Source: CAZFYZ01 sp964523735 (GTDB lineage Bacteria; Armatimonadota; UBA5829). Taken from it: a DNA stretch of 53,411 nucleotides. The stretch is taken from the NCBI GenBank assembly GCA_964523735.1, contig CAZFYZ010000010.1, positions 1-53,411 of the forward strand, in the 5' to 3' direction. Positions 25,721-34,496 of the stretch are shown one piece after another (within the stretch, counting starts at the first letter, position 1; the number at the start of each line of letters is the position of its first letter). The notes below the pieces were generated by a model. It worked only from the letters and a program-made list of their open reading frames with translations, did not search any database and was not told the DNA's origin. A program made the translations under genes and the position numbers.

Positions 25721-27200
25721 GCCGGTGGTTCACCTTTGCGAAGTCGATGTGCCCCATCTCCACGTCTGTTCCCAGCAACTCCACTTGAATGGCGTCGCCG
25801 ACGTCTACCCCATTGCCGCCTCGGACCAGCATGCCTTCGCATGGCGGGTCGAGGAGGCGGACCCATGTGCCTTTGGAAGACGCGCCGGTGACTATGCCGT
25901 CGAAGCGCTCGCCTACTCGGTCCTCGAGAAGCAGTGCGGCGGCGGACTTAGCTACCTGGCGCTCGACCTTGTTGGCGTTATCTTCTTCCTCAGTCAGATG
26001 ACTAGCGAGGGCTTCGAGCTGGTCCGGCTTGTAGGGCGCCGGGGCGACTGCGATGGCCGCTTTCAGCAGGCGCTGGGTGATGAGATCGGCGTAACGCCGG
26101 TTTGGAGCTGTAGAGTGAGCATAGTCCCGGACAGCAAGACCGAAGTGACCGGGCGACTTGTCGCCCGCGCACTCCGCGACGTATTCGCCCGCACCCATGA
26201 GCTTCACCACAGATAGGGACAGGTCGGGGAATCTGAGAGGATCGGCGACCTTCTGCGCGACTAGAAAGACTTCCAGGGCTTTGGAGTCTGGATTGCCGGG
26301 GAGGCGCGTGCCGTATTGCGCCGCCAGATCGACTATGCGTTCCCATCGCTTAGGAGTGCGGACGACGCGGCGGATGCAGGGGAAGCCTGCTCTGGCGAGA
26401 TACCGCGCGACCACACCGTTCGCGCCGATCATGAAGTCTTCGATGATGTCCTTTGCACGATTGCGCTGCTGGACTTTGAGTCGGCTGATCTTGTCGCCTT
26501 CGAACTCGGCGCGCGCCTCGATCGTCTGGAGACTGAGGGCGCCCTGGTCGTGGCGATACTCGCGCATCGCTTGAGCTGTGTTGTCCTGCAGCTTGAGGTT
26601 GTCCACAAGGCCCGGCACCTGGCCGATCGGTTCGGGCATTGGGCCGTCGCCCTCGAGCCACGCCCCGACGCTATCGTAGGCGAGCTTGGCATGGTTGTGG
26701 ACGAGCCCGCGGTAGACCGATGAACTCTCCAGCGAGCCATCCGGGGCAAGGACCATCTCGATAACCATCGCCAGGCGATCCTCCCCCAGGTTCAGTGAGG
26801 TGAGATCGGTCGAGAGTCTCTCCGGAAGCATCGGGAAGATCTCGGCGGCCGTGTAGACTGAGGTCGTGTTGTGCCGCGCGTGGTCGTTGATGGCGGAGCC
26901 CTCTTTCACGAGCGCATCGACGTCTGCGACGGCCACACGAATGTTGGTCCTGTTGTTCGGCATCGCCTCGGCGACTGTGAGCTGGTCCAGGTCCTCGGAG
27001 TCGTCGTTGTCGATCGAGCACCAGAGCAAGTCGCGCAGATCTCGAGCTCCAATGCCGTCGGGTGAAGCCGGACCGGTGATGGTCGTCAGTTCGACCATGG
27101 CTCTTGGAGAGAACTCAGGCAGAAGACCCCGTTCGATCATCACCCTGTGGGCGATTGATCGCAGAATTGCGCGGTGTTGGAGTTCCTCGTTGTCGATCAT
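25716..27200 (-). CDS. RNB-domain exoribonuclease (RNase II/R-like)
   Basis: 3'-5' exoribonuclease of 494 residues, shorter than RNase R (about 700-800) because the N-terminal cold-shock domains are missing. The RNB core is present: LLWCSIDNDDSEDLDQLT carries the metal-binding acidic cluster, NDHARHNTTSVYTAAEIFPMLPE follows, and HSTAPNRRYADLITQRLL is the conserved Arg-Arg-Tyr-x-Asp element. A C-terminal S1-like domain (FDGIVTGASSKGTWVRLLDP) should bind RNA. ATG 27198-27200 overlaps the TGA of the cytochrome gene upstream, with AAGGAG 8 bp before it, so the two are coupled. The stop codon comes from a family A repeat. Confidence 0.88.
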   Translation of the reverse strand: MIDNEELQHRAILRSIAHRVMIERGLLPEFSPRAMVELTTITGPASPDGIGARDLRDLLWCSIDNDDSEDLDQLTVAEAMPNNRTNIRVAVADVDALVKEGSAINDHARHNTTSVYTAAEIFPMLPERLSTDLTSLNLGEDRLAMVIEMVLAPDGSLESSSVYRGLVHNHAKLAYDSVGAWLEGDGPMPEPIGQVPGLVDNLKLQDNTAQAMREYRHDQGALSLQTIEARAEFEGDKISRLKVQQRNRAKDIIEDFMIGANGVVARYLARAGFPCIRRVVRTPKRWERIVDLAAQYGTRLPGNPDSKALEVFLVAQKVADPLRFPDLSLSVVKLMGAGEYVAECAGDKSPGHFGLAVRDYAHSTAPNRRYADLITQRLLKAAIAVAPAPYKPDQLEALASHLTEEEDNANKVERQVAKSAAALLLEDRVGERFDGIVTGASSKGTWVRLLDPPCEGMLVRGGNGVDVGDAIQVELLGTDVEMGHIDFAKVNHRL

Positions 27201-28765
27201 CAGACTTGCTCCTTCTTCTCGACTCTTGCTTTCTCGACCGGGTGTTCGCGGTCCATCTCGCTCTCGGAGAGGACGCCCGAGTACCAGACTGGGTTCATCG
27301 GGAAGTGCTCCGGGTCCAGGTGGGTGTTATACAGGTGCCAGAGCGCTATCGCCAGGAATGCAAGCAGAGCCTCATCGCTGTGGGCTATGTAGGCGACTGC
27401 CAGGCCGAGATCGGTCAAACGGTTGCCCCAGAAGACCGGCCACCAAAGGACAGCGCCGGAGAATATCATGATCGGCATCCCCCAGTAGACCGCGAAGTAG
27501 TCGAACTTCTCGCGCCACTGGAATCGATCATAGAGCGGGCGCTGGTGGGTGAGCCCGAGGCCGTAGCGGATGGTCTGGAAGAAGTCCGTGAAGTCCTTTC
27601 GGGTGGGCATCATCGTCCAGGACCGGAGAGAGAAGCCGACCTTCTTCCAGCGATAGAGCAGGAACCCGAAGTGCCAAAGCCAGGTGCCGGTCATCAGGAT
27701 TGCCGCCACGCGGTGCGCGATTCGCGCTCCCTCGAATCCACCGAAGAGCAGGTGGAGGTAGTGCGACCAGCCAACCTGTGCGAACCTCAGCGGCATGCCG
27801 GTCAGAACCAGCACGATGAAGCTGACGGCGAGAATGATGTGCTGCACCCGAAGTGATAGAGTGAGGCGCTCATAGATGCGCTCAGGCTCGTGAACCAGTC
27901 TGGGATGCGTGCGTGCATAATAGAAGATGAGCGCGAAGCCCATGGCAGCCGTTGCGGCAAGCCATGTCCACTGTGCGCCGCGAAGTCCTGTCAGCGACAT
28001 TACCATCCCTGCGGTGAGCAGGGCGAAACCGAGCGCGATGAAACCCGCGACCAGCCTGCCTGCCTTGGGTCGGCAATGCTGATAGAAAACCTTGCGCCGC
28101 AGATCGAGGGCTACCATTCCCAGAAGCAAAGCCATGGTGCCGTAAGTGAGCAGGCGGAAGAAGAGGTCCTCAAGTACCAGTAGTGGCGAGGACTCGATCT
28201 TCAGTCGCATATGGTTTGCGCCGGACATGCAGAAGTTGATGTTTGCGCCCTTGTGGCACTTGGCGCAGGTCTCTCTTAGGAGTCCTGCTCTTTCGCGTGA
28301 GGAGCACTTGCTGCAGTTAGCGGCGAGCAAGGCGCCATCTGGGTGGGGTGCGCACTGGCCGAAGACGCTGATCTCGTGGTTGCCGTGGCAGTCGTTGCAG
28401 GCCGCTGAGTCCTGTTTGTGGAAGCGCAGCAGCTTCTTGCCGTGGAAGCTTTCCTTGTAGGAGGAGACTGCCTCAGGGTCAACGCCATATCGCGCCATTC
28501 TGGCTTGGTCGTCGTGGCAATCACCGCAGAGGATGGCTTTCTGTCTTCGCGAGAGCTTGGTAACCGGCTCTGTAGCGTGCGGATCCTGACCATGGCACGT
28601 CGTGCAGGTGGGGTGATCGCCCGGCTTCTTGTCCGCCTTACCGTGCACGCTCGCCGATAGGGTCTGCTGGACATCCGGATGGCAGTCCGCGCAGTCCTCC
28701 GCGCAATAGGCGGGCCGATAGGCAATCATAAGCAGAACTGCAAATGGGATCAGCTTTCGAAGCAA
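27200..28765 (-). CDS. pentaheme cytochrome c fused to a cytochrome b561-like membrane domain
   Basis: The protein has 521 residues. After a signal peptide (1-21) there are five CxxCH heme c sites, with first Cys at 25, 54, 80, 123 and 167, plus CSKC at 151 without the His. From about 195 on it is membrane-embedded with FdnI/b561-like helices (HIILAVSFIVLVLTGMPLRF, RIAHRVAAILMTGTWLWHFGF) and His residues placed for b hemes. It should carry electrons between the quinone pool and a periplasmic partner. The start is TTG (28763-28765). Its stop overlaps the ribonuclease start; such coupling of respiratory and RNA genes is odd. Confidence 0.85.
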   Translation of the reverse strand: MLRKLIPFAVLLMIAYRPAYCAEDCADCHPDVQQTLSASVHGKADKKPGDHPTCTTCHGQDPHATEPVTKLSRRQKAILCGDCHDDQARMARYGVDPEAVSSYKESFHGKKLLRFHKQDSAACNDCHGNHEISVFGQCAPHPDGALLAANCSKCSSRERAGLLRETCAKCHKGANINFCMSGANHMRLKIESSPLLVLEDLFFRLLTYGTMALLLGMVALDLRRKVFYQHCRPKAGRLVAGFIALGFALLTAGMVMSLTGLRGAQWTWLAATAAMGFALIFYYARTHPRLVHEPERIYERLTLSLRVQHIILAVSFIVLVLTGMPLRFAQVGWSHYLHLLFGGFEGARIAHRVAAILMTGTWLWHFGFLLYRWKKVGFSLRSWTMMPTRKDFTDFFQTIRYGLGLTHQRPLYDRFQWREKFDYFAVYWGMPIMIFSGAVLWWPVFWGNRLTDLGLAVAYIAHSDEALLAFLAIALWHLYNTHLDPEHFPMNPVWYSGVLSESEMDREHPVEKARVEKKEQV

Positions 28766-28840
28766 GGACGTGGGCGACTCCGATCATGCGAGCATTGGTG
28801 GTGATTCTACCTTAACCTAATAGATGGGTTGGCGTCAAGC

Positions 28841-29872
28841 TTAGGCGGCGCAGAGGAAGTCTGGGCCCTCGGCGAAGCCCAGTCCCGTTAAGGCATCACG
28901 AATGAGCTGACGGGCGCTGTGGGAGCTGACGGCGGATACCACAAACGAGTCTTTCGGTGACGTAAGATCGTCCGGCGGAATGATCGGCCGGTTTCGCAGC
29001 GTGTGACCTGTCTTGGCTGGGTCTATATCGACTACTGCTTCGATGTTCAGTCCCTGGCGGAGCAGATGCTTGATCAGCCGGCGTCCTGTCTTGCCCGCGC
29101 CCCAGATGATAATCGGTCGCGACTCCCCCTCAAGCAGCCTCGCCAGGTAGTGGGCCTTGGCCCGGAGAAAGTTCTCCAGGGAGTAGCGGCTGTCGGTGAA
29201 GGTAAGCCGCCCCTCGGTCTGCCGCCAGCAAACGAGCACTCGATCTACCTTGGCGAAGCGCTTTCTGGCGATGTGGAATCGCATCCACAGATCGTAATCC
29301 TCCGCCCACCCTCGCTCCTGGTAGCAGCCCAGTTCGATCAGTTCGCCCTTTCGAAGCATTGCGCTTGGGTGCGAGACCGGGCTTTCAACGAAGAAGTCGC
29401 GGGCGATCTGGTCGGAGGCGATGAGTGAGTTCAGCCACTCTTCGTATCTGACCATTCCGCCCAGCAGCCCGCGTCTGGGAAACGTGCGGACGCGACAGGA
29501 GCAGACGCTGAGCGAGGGGTCCGCGTCCATCATCTCGGCTTGCAGCTCCAGCCGCCTGGGGTGCGAGATGTCGTCTGCGTCCATTCGGGCGATGAGATCA
29601 GCCTTGCAGAGCGGGATGCCGACGTTCAGAGCCTGGATGATGCCGCCGTTGGGCTGGCGCAGGACCCTGACTCGACTGTCCAGGCGGATGCAGCTGTCCA
29701 GGATCTGAGGCGTGCGGTCGGTGGAGCCGTCATCAACGATCACAAGCTCGATCTCGGTTAGACTCTGCCGCAGTATGCTCTGGACCGCCGACTCGATTGT
29801 TGACTCGGCGTTATAGGCGGGCATCAAGACTGACACTCGCGGCCGTGAGTTGTGTCTCTTGTGGCTGGTCAT
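28841..29872 (-). CDS. family 2 glycosyltransferase with C-terminal Rossmann-like domain
   Basis: The protein has 343 residues. GT-A fold at the N-terminus: RVSVLMPAYNAESTIESAVQSIL, IELVIVDDGSTDRTP, GGIIQALNVG and the DxD motif ARMDADDIS. From about residue 255 a second domain begins, IIIWGAGKTGRRLIKHLLRQG, a GxGxxG nucleotide fold like those of sugar-modifying or methyltransferase-associated proteins. The fusion suggests that the transferred sugar or acceptor is also modified. ATG 29872 is chosen (GAGGAAG upstream); a TTG one codon earlier is possible. Acceptor unknown. Confidence 0.85.
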   Translation of the reverse strand: MTSHKRHNSRPRVSVLMPAYNAESTIESAVQSILRQSLTEIELVIVDDGSTDRTPQILDSCIRLDSRVRVLRQPNGGIIQALNVGIPLCKADLIARMDADDISHPRRLELQAEMMDADPSLSVCSCRVRTFPRRGLLGGMVRYEEWLNSLIASDQIARDFFVESPVSHPSAMLRKGELIELGCYQERGWAEDYDLWMRFHIARKRFAKVDRVLVCWRQTEGRLTFTDSRYSLENFLRAKAHYLARLLEGESRPIIIWGAGKTGRRLIKHLLRQGLNIEAVVDIDPAKTGHTLRNRPIIPPDDLTSPKDSFVVSAVSSHSARQLIRDALTGLGFAEGPDFLCAA

Positions 29873-29916
29873 CAAGGCAACACTTCCTCGCGATGGGGCC
29901 GAGGCCCTTCGCGGCG

Positions 29917-29945
29917 TTGACGCCTCGGACTAGCTGAACTATAAT
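29917..29945 (+). promoter_or_regulatory. strong sigma-70-type promoter
   Basis: TTGACG-17 bp-TATAAT: -35 five of six, -10 perfect. The -35 overlaps a 7-bp inverted pair, CCGAGGC/GCCTCGG, which could be an operator. It drives the 30033-31412 gene with a leader of about 80 nt. Confidence 0.8.
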
Positions 29946-30032
29946 CTACCGCAGGGGGTTTGGCACTCCATGACCGGTCTGTCCGGCCCTCGACCTCGGA
30001 CATCGGACGTTTGTTGTCTCGGAGGAGATACG

Positions 30033-31412
30033 ATGCTCAGACGAATCGCATTCCTGGCAACCATCTCACTTGCTTTGCTCCTGCTTCCAATGGTCATGGC
30101 TGCGGACGAGCCCGCACCTGCGGACACGCCGCCGGCTCCTCTGACCGTTCCGGCTGTGGCGCCGCCGGCGCCCGTGACTCAGGAGATGGCTCCGGCAGCG
30201 ACTATCCTTGCCCCGGACACGCAGATACTGCGCCGCACACCGGTAATCGACGGCGTGATCGATGCCGGAGAGTGGGACACCTACTATGCCAACACGGCTG
30301 GCGATTGGCAGGTCACAACCTACGCCAACTGGGATGGAAGCAACCTCTATGTGGGTGTGAAGTCCTCGAAGCCCGTTGATCTGTCCGCGGTGCTGGACGC
30401 TAACAACGACGGGTGGTTCCATGGCGATGAGAACTTCGAGTTCAAGGCGATTCGCGATGCTGACTCCAACCTGACTCTGGCCGTATGCAGCTATGAGTCA
30501 CGCAACACCAAATCTCCGGTGGCGACACCAATAAGCGCTATGGACGCCGCGACGGTCGAGCTCAAGAGCACCAGATCTGCTGACGCGTTCGTGATTGAGA
30601 TGAGGGTGCCGAACACGCTGATACCCGGGTTCAGGCCCGCCGTCGGCAGGACTATTGGCTTTCAAGTCAGTGTGAAAGCGGCGGCTGAAGAGTCTGGTTG
30701 GGTGCCCACAAGTCAGGTCGGTGAGCTCACGGAGTGCACGCTGGTGAACAAGAAGTTCGCTGCACTTAAGCCGCTGGTGTTGGGGTTCGACCTCAAGGAC
30801 GCGAAGGTTGCCCGGGGAGAAGAGCTTGTCGGCAGGTTCCACCTGATGAATGATGGGACCGAGACGCTGGACGCTCGCAACTACATCCTGGCGGGTGAAG
30901 GCAAGGCGGGTGCGTATCTAAGCGCGGAGAGGATCCGCGTAGAGGGTCTGCCGCCGAAGAAGCATGTTTCACGTGAGATGAGAACGTTGATCCCCACCGA
31001 TATGCCGCTTGGCAGTTGGGCCTTGGGTGCGGAGGTGCGAAGCACCGACGGCCGTATGGGCGCCGCACTGGTGAGCTTCGACGTGGTGGATCCGTTTGAG
31101 GTGGCACTAAGGCTGCCGATAGAGGACGTGCGGGCCGATGTGAAGGATGTCACGTTCCGAGTAATGATCACAAACCATACGCGACGCACCGTGAGAGGCA
31201 AGACTCAGATCACACTGCCGCCGGGCTGGGAGCTGTGGAAGGGCGTCAATACTCGGGAGTTCCAGGTGGGGCCGAGAGGCGGCGAGACCTTTGTGGTGTT
31301 CAAGGCCAAGCCGCCGCTGGGCGAGATGGGCGTGGTGCCGGTCAAGGCCGAGGTCACTATCGGCGCCGAGACCAAGACCGTCGAGGGCAAGATCACAATG
31401 GTCGCGCCGTAG
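30033..31412 (+). CDS. secreted CBM9/DOMON-like protein
   Basis: The exported protein has 459 residues. It has a signal peptide (MLRRIAFLATISLALLLLPMVMA), then a Pro/Ala linker, then a domain that opens RRTPVIDGVIDAGEWDTYY and continues NWDGSNLYVGVKSS, the hallmark of CBM9-like carbohydrate-binding modules. The C-terminal part is two Ig-like/NEW3-like beta domains (LVGRFHLMNDGTETLDARNY, FRVMITNHTRRTVRGKTQI). ATG 30033 has GGAGGAGA upstream. It has its own strong promoter and a perfect terminator, so it is monocistronic. A role in binding extracellular glycans is inferred. A parS-like word lies within its coding sequence. Confidence 0.75.
   Translation: MLRRIAFLATISLALLLLPMVMAADEPAPADTPPAPLTVPAVAPPAPVTQEMAPAATILAPDTQILRRTPVIDGVIDAGEWDTYYANTAGDWQVTTYANWDGSNLYVGVKSSKPVDLSAVLDANNDGWFHGDENFEFKAIRDADSNLTLAVCSYESRNTKSPVATPISAMDAATVELKSTRSADAFVIEMRVPNTLIPGFRPAVGRTIGFQVSVKAAAEESGWVPTSQVGELTECTLVNKKFAALKPLVLGFDLKDAKVARGEELVGRFHLMNDGTETLDARNYILAGEGKAGAYLSAERIRVEGLPPKKHVSREMRTLIPTDMPLGSWALGAEVRSTDGRMGAALVSFDVVDPFEVALRLPIEDVRADVKDVTFRVMITNHTRRTVRGKTQITLPPGWELWKGVNTREFQVGPRGGETFVVFKAKPPLGEMGVVPVKAEVTIGAETKTVEGKITMVAP
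30965..30980. other. degenerate parS-like sequence
   Basis: TGTTTCACGTGAGATG matches 13 of 16 bases of the parS consensus, with the left 12 bases intact. It lies inside a coding region about 8 kb from the perfect site. Confidence 0.35.
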
Positions 31413-31445
31413 CCGTTGACCGCAATCGCAGATCTACTAGTAAGC

Positions 31446-31480
31446 AAACCCCGAGGCCGACAGGCCTCGGGGTTTCGTTT
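31446..31480 (+). terminator. rho-independent terminator
   Basis: AAACCCCGAGGCC / GGCCTCGGGGTTT is a perfect 13-bp stem with a GACA loop and a TTTCGTTT tail, 33 bp after the stop. It may work in both directions against the convergent DUF1854 gene. Confidence 0.92.
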
Positions 31481-31498
31481 CGGTCGGATGGGGCGCGA

Positions 31499-32032
31499 TC
31501 AGGTCAGCCTGTCCCAGAGAGCCTGGCTGCGGGCACTGAGGTCGGCAAGCTGAGGGATCTCAAAGCGGTTACCGTCGATGTCGATCATCAAGTAGCGTCC
31601 GGGCTCGATCTCGTGGATGCTGTCGCGGATGCCGCGCATGATGAAGTGGCGGTCGCCGCGGTCGGTTTCGACGTCCCAGTAAATGGTCCCGTATTCCCGC
31701 TTTGCGTCGGTGATACAGCTGATCTTCGGTATGAAGTACCGCTTGGTTAGTTCCTGCTGGATCATCTGGCGTGTGCAGCCGTCGAGGTCCTTGAGGCTCC
31801 TGAGCATCCCGATCTCCCGCCCGGCGATGGCATCGAGCAGGCCGATGAACTCGTTGATCTCAGTGAGAGGGAAGGCCCTTACGGGCCTCACCTTGAGGTA
31901 GCTTCTGTCGTCGGCCACGGTGAGGATAAGGGCGTCGCCGCGTTTGTCGAACTTGAGCTTGCAGGGCTCCAGGTACTCCAGGTCCCCGCTCGATTCGTTC
32001 AGGTCTTTGTAGTCCAGGGTCCAATCGGCCAT
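31499..32032 (-). CDS. DUF1854 family protein
   Basis: The soluble protein has 177 residues. Recognisable DUF1854 features are LVTVADDRSY-like ILTVADDRSYLKVRPVRAFPLTEIN, DAIAGREIGMLRSLKDLD and the closing DIDGNRFEIPQLADLSARS. The family is nearly always next to an ABC exporter, in proteobacteria often within cyanophycin loci; no cyanophycin gene is visible here. The ATG follows directly on the TAG of the ABC gene, with no gap, so it must be translated from the same message. Likely an accessory subunit of the exporter. Confidence 0.85.
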   Translation of the reverse strand: MADWTLDYKDLNESSGDLEYLEPCKLKFDKRGDALILTVADDRSYLKVRPVRAFPLTEINEFIGLLDAIAGREIGMLRSLKDLDGCTRQMIQQELTKRYFIPKISCITDAKREYGTIYWDVETDRGDRHFIMRGIRDSIHEIEPGRYLMIDIDGNRFEIPQLADLSARSQALWDRLT

Positions 32033-34285
32033 CTAACCATCCACCACCTTGATCTTCGAGAGTTCCTGCTGAATCTCCACGAGCCTGTAGTAGACCCCGT
32101 GACGCTCCATAAGCTCGTCGTGTGTGCCCATCTCGGCGACCCGGCCGTCCTCGAGCACGATCAGCCGATCCGCCTGCCTGAGGGTCGAGAGCCTGTGAGC
32201 GATAGCGAATGTCGTGCGGTTCTTGACCAGTCGCGCAAGAGCCTGCTGGATCTGGCTCTCAGCGTGAGTATCGACGGAGGAAGTTGCCTCGTCCAGGATC
32301 AGTATCTTGGGATCGCAGAGGATGGCCCGGGCGATAGAGATCCTCTGGCGCTCGCCGCCCGATAGTCGGCCGCCGCGCTCACCGACCTGAGAGTCATACC
32401 CGTCGGGCAGCTTCATAACGAACTCATGAGCATTGGCGGCTTTGGCGGCCCGGATGATCTCTTCGCGACTGGCATCGCGCTTGGCGTAGGCGATATTCTC
32501 CATGATCGTGCCGCTGAAGAGGAACGGCTCCTGCAGGACCACTCCTATCTGGCTGCGGAGGTCCTGCGTCGGGATCTTGCGGACATCCACGCCGTCTATA
32601 AGAATCGCGCCCTCACCTACGTCGTAGAAACGGCACATCAGGTTGATTAGGGTCGTCTTGCCGGCACCACTGTGACCGACCAGGCCGATCATCTCGCCGG
32701 CCTTGACGTGGAGGCTGACGTCCTTCAGCACGGGGTTGATGGGCTCGTAGCCGAAGTTGACGTGTCTGAACTCGATCTCGCCTTTGATGTCAGGCATGGG
32801 GACAGCGTCGGGCGCGTCCGCGATTTCGATGTCCTGATCGAGAACCTCGAATATGCGCTCGGTGGCGGTGAGGCTGGAGGACATGAAGTCGCCGCTGCGG
32901 CAGATCACCTGCAGGTGGGCATAGAACATAGATATGTAGCCGAGGAACGCCATGAGGGTGCCCGGGCTCTGGTCATGAACGATCACGCCATAGCCGCCCA
33001 CCAGCCAGACAAGGGCGGTGCTGAACTGGGTGAAGAGGCCAATCGTGGGCCAGAATGTGCTGGAGGCGGTCGACACTCGTACCTCGGCGTTGTAGACAGC
33101 GTTGGTGCGCTGGCTGAACCTAGCGACCTCCTGCTCCTCCTGGGCGAACGCTCGGATGACTCGAATCCCCGCCAGAGCGTCGTGAAGCACTGCACCCACG
33201 CGTGACCACGTATGCCAGTATCGGTGATACTGCCTCATCAGGCGCTTGAAGAAGAACAGAGACATGATCGCGACGAGAGGGCTCGGGACAAGGACCCAGA
33301 GCGCGAGCTGCCAGGACATATGGAACATCATGCCGCACGCGCCAAGCAGCAGCAGCGTGCCGATGACGTAGGAGTGGAGCGCGTTGTTCATGAAGCTGTT
33401 GAGCGCGCTCGTGTCCTGCGTTACCCGGGCCATGATCGATCCCAGCTGGCGCTTGTCGAAGTAGCTCAAGCTGAGCCGCTGCAGTGTCTGATACAGCTGA
33501 ACGCGTACGTCGAGCGTGAGCCGGCTGCCGAGCCAGGCTGACAGGCGACCCTGCCAAATGGCGGTCGCCCATGAGATCAGCCAGATCGTGACGTAGCACA
33601 GGACGATGGTTACGAGCACTTCGACTCGGCGATTCTGCGCGTTCAAACTCAGCACCAGGGGGAGGTCCACTTCGCGTCCGAACAGGTTGTCCCAGAAAGG
33701 TTTGTTGAGATAAGGGACAGTCAGACTTATGGCGGAGGTGGTGAGCACGAGGCAAGCCACAAGACACAGCTTTCGCCAGTAGGGTCTTGTCAGACCGAAC
33801 AAACGTTTGAGGACTTTGGTCTTGTTGAGGCAGGCGTGGCAGACTTTGCTGCCATCGGGCAGGAGCCGGCCGCAGTTCTCACAGCGCTTGTCCTCCTCGC
33901 CCATATCGGCGGGGATGTCCTCGCTCTTGGAGAGGGATTCGAGGGCGCGGGCGACCTTAGTGAATCTGGGGGCGAGCGTGTGAGTGTAGTGCAGGAGGTC
34001 GACGACCTTTCCGCCGATGCCTACTTCCAGGACCCCACTGCCGACGAGAAACTCCGCATTCACTTCGGAAACGTTCTTAAGCGGTACTGCGTGCAGGAGC
34101 TGCGCCTTTTCTCCGTCGGGCAAGAAAACATAAGCGTTCTCCTTGGTGGCCACAAGCCACCGCACACCAAACTTCCCACCGCCGTCGATGTCCGTCGACA
34201 CAGCAACCTGCGCTTCCTCATCTGGCGCGGTGAGTTTGCGCAGCTCGGATCGGACGCTTTCTGGTAGCGGCTCCATTATGGCCAT
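32033..34285 (-). CDS. ABC exporter (fused permease-ATPase) with N-terminal sensor-like and zinc-ribbon region
   Basis: The protein has 750 residues. The N-terminal 120 residues form a beta-rich, PH-like domain (GVRWLVATKENAYVFLPDGE), followed by a zinc ribbon with Cys135, 138, 149 and 152. A six-helix type-1 exporter domain occupies about 160-480. The ATPase follows: Walker A GHSGAGKTTLINL, Q-loop, signature LSGGERQRISIARAI, Walker B ILILDEATSSVD and the switch His in FAIAHRLST. It is a homodimeric exporter like MsbA/LmrA. It is the first gene of a two-gene operon with DUF1854, with promoter at 34339. The cargo is unknown; the cytosolic add-on may sense substrate. Confidence 0.9.
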   Translation of the reverse strand: MAIMEPLPESVRSELRKLTAPDEEAQVAVSTDIDGGGKFGVRWLVATKENAYVFLPDGEKAQLLHAVPLKNVSEVNAEFLVGSGVLEVGIGGKVVDLLHYTHTLAPRFTKVARALESLSKSEDIPADMGEEDKRCENCGRLLPDGSKVCHACLNKTKVLKRLFGLTRPYWRKLCLVACLVLTTSAISLTVPYLNKPFWDNLFGREVDLPLVLSLNAQNRRVEVLVTIVLCYVTIWLISWATAIWQGRLSAWLGSRLTLDVRVQLYQTLQRLSLSYFDKRQLGSIMARVTQDTSALNSFMNNALHSYVIGTLLLLGACGMMFHMSWQLALWVLVPSPLVAIMSLFFFKRLMRQYHRYWHTWSRVGAVLHDALAGIRVIRAFAQEEQEVARFSQRTNAVYNAEVRVSTASSTFWPTIGLFTQFSTALVWLVGGYGVIVHDQSPGTLMAFLGYISMFYAHLQVICRSGDFMSSSLTATERIFEVLDQDIEIADAPDAVPMPDIKGEIEFRHVNFGYEPINPVLKDVSLHVKAGEMIGLVGHSGAGKTTLINLMCRFYDVGEGAILIDGVDVRKIPTQDLRSQIGVVLQEPFLFSGTIMENIAYAKRDASREEIIRAAKAANAHEFVMKLPDGYDSQVGERGGRLSGGERQRISIARAILCDPKILILDEATSSVDTHAESQIQQALARLVKNRTTFAIAHRLSTLRQADRLIVLEDGRVAEMGTHDELMERHGVYYRLVEIQQELSKIKVVDG

Positions 34286-34338
34286 TATTCAATTTCCTCG
34301 CAGATCAGCCAGCGGAATAGAACTTGCCAGCCGAAGGC

Positions 34339-34367
34339 ATTATAGCACCTTGCTTGGGGTCAGTCTA
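34339..34367 (-). promoter_or_regulatory. promoter of the ABC/DUF1854 operon (extended -10)
   Basis: On the minus strand TAGACT-17 bp-TATAAT with TGC before the -10. The predicted start near 34332 gives a leader of about 47 nt. Confidence 0.75.
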
Positions 34368-34460
34368 CCCGTTCTGCGAATAGAATGTAGTTTCTTGGGA
34401 GAATGAAGATGGAGGCGGCGCGAGGACAGTGGATGTAGACGGATGACTACTATGGAGTGC

Positions 34461-34486
34461 ATGCCGGGGACGGGAGTCCCCGGCAT
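34461..34486 (-). terminator. hairpin after pseudopilin gene
   Basis: ATGCCGGGGAC / GTCCCCGGCAT is a perfect 11-bp stem with a 4-nt loop, 11 bp past the stop. There is no clear T run on the minus strand. Confidence 0.6.
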
Positions 34487-34496
34487 CACGCATGGC

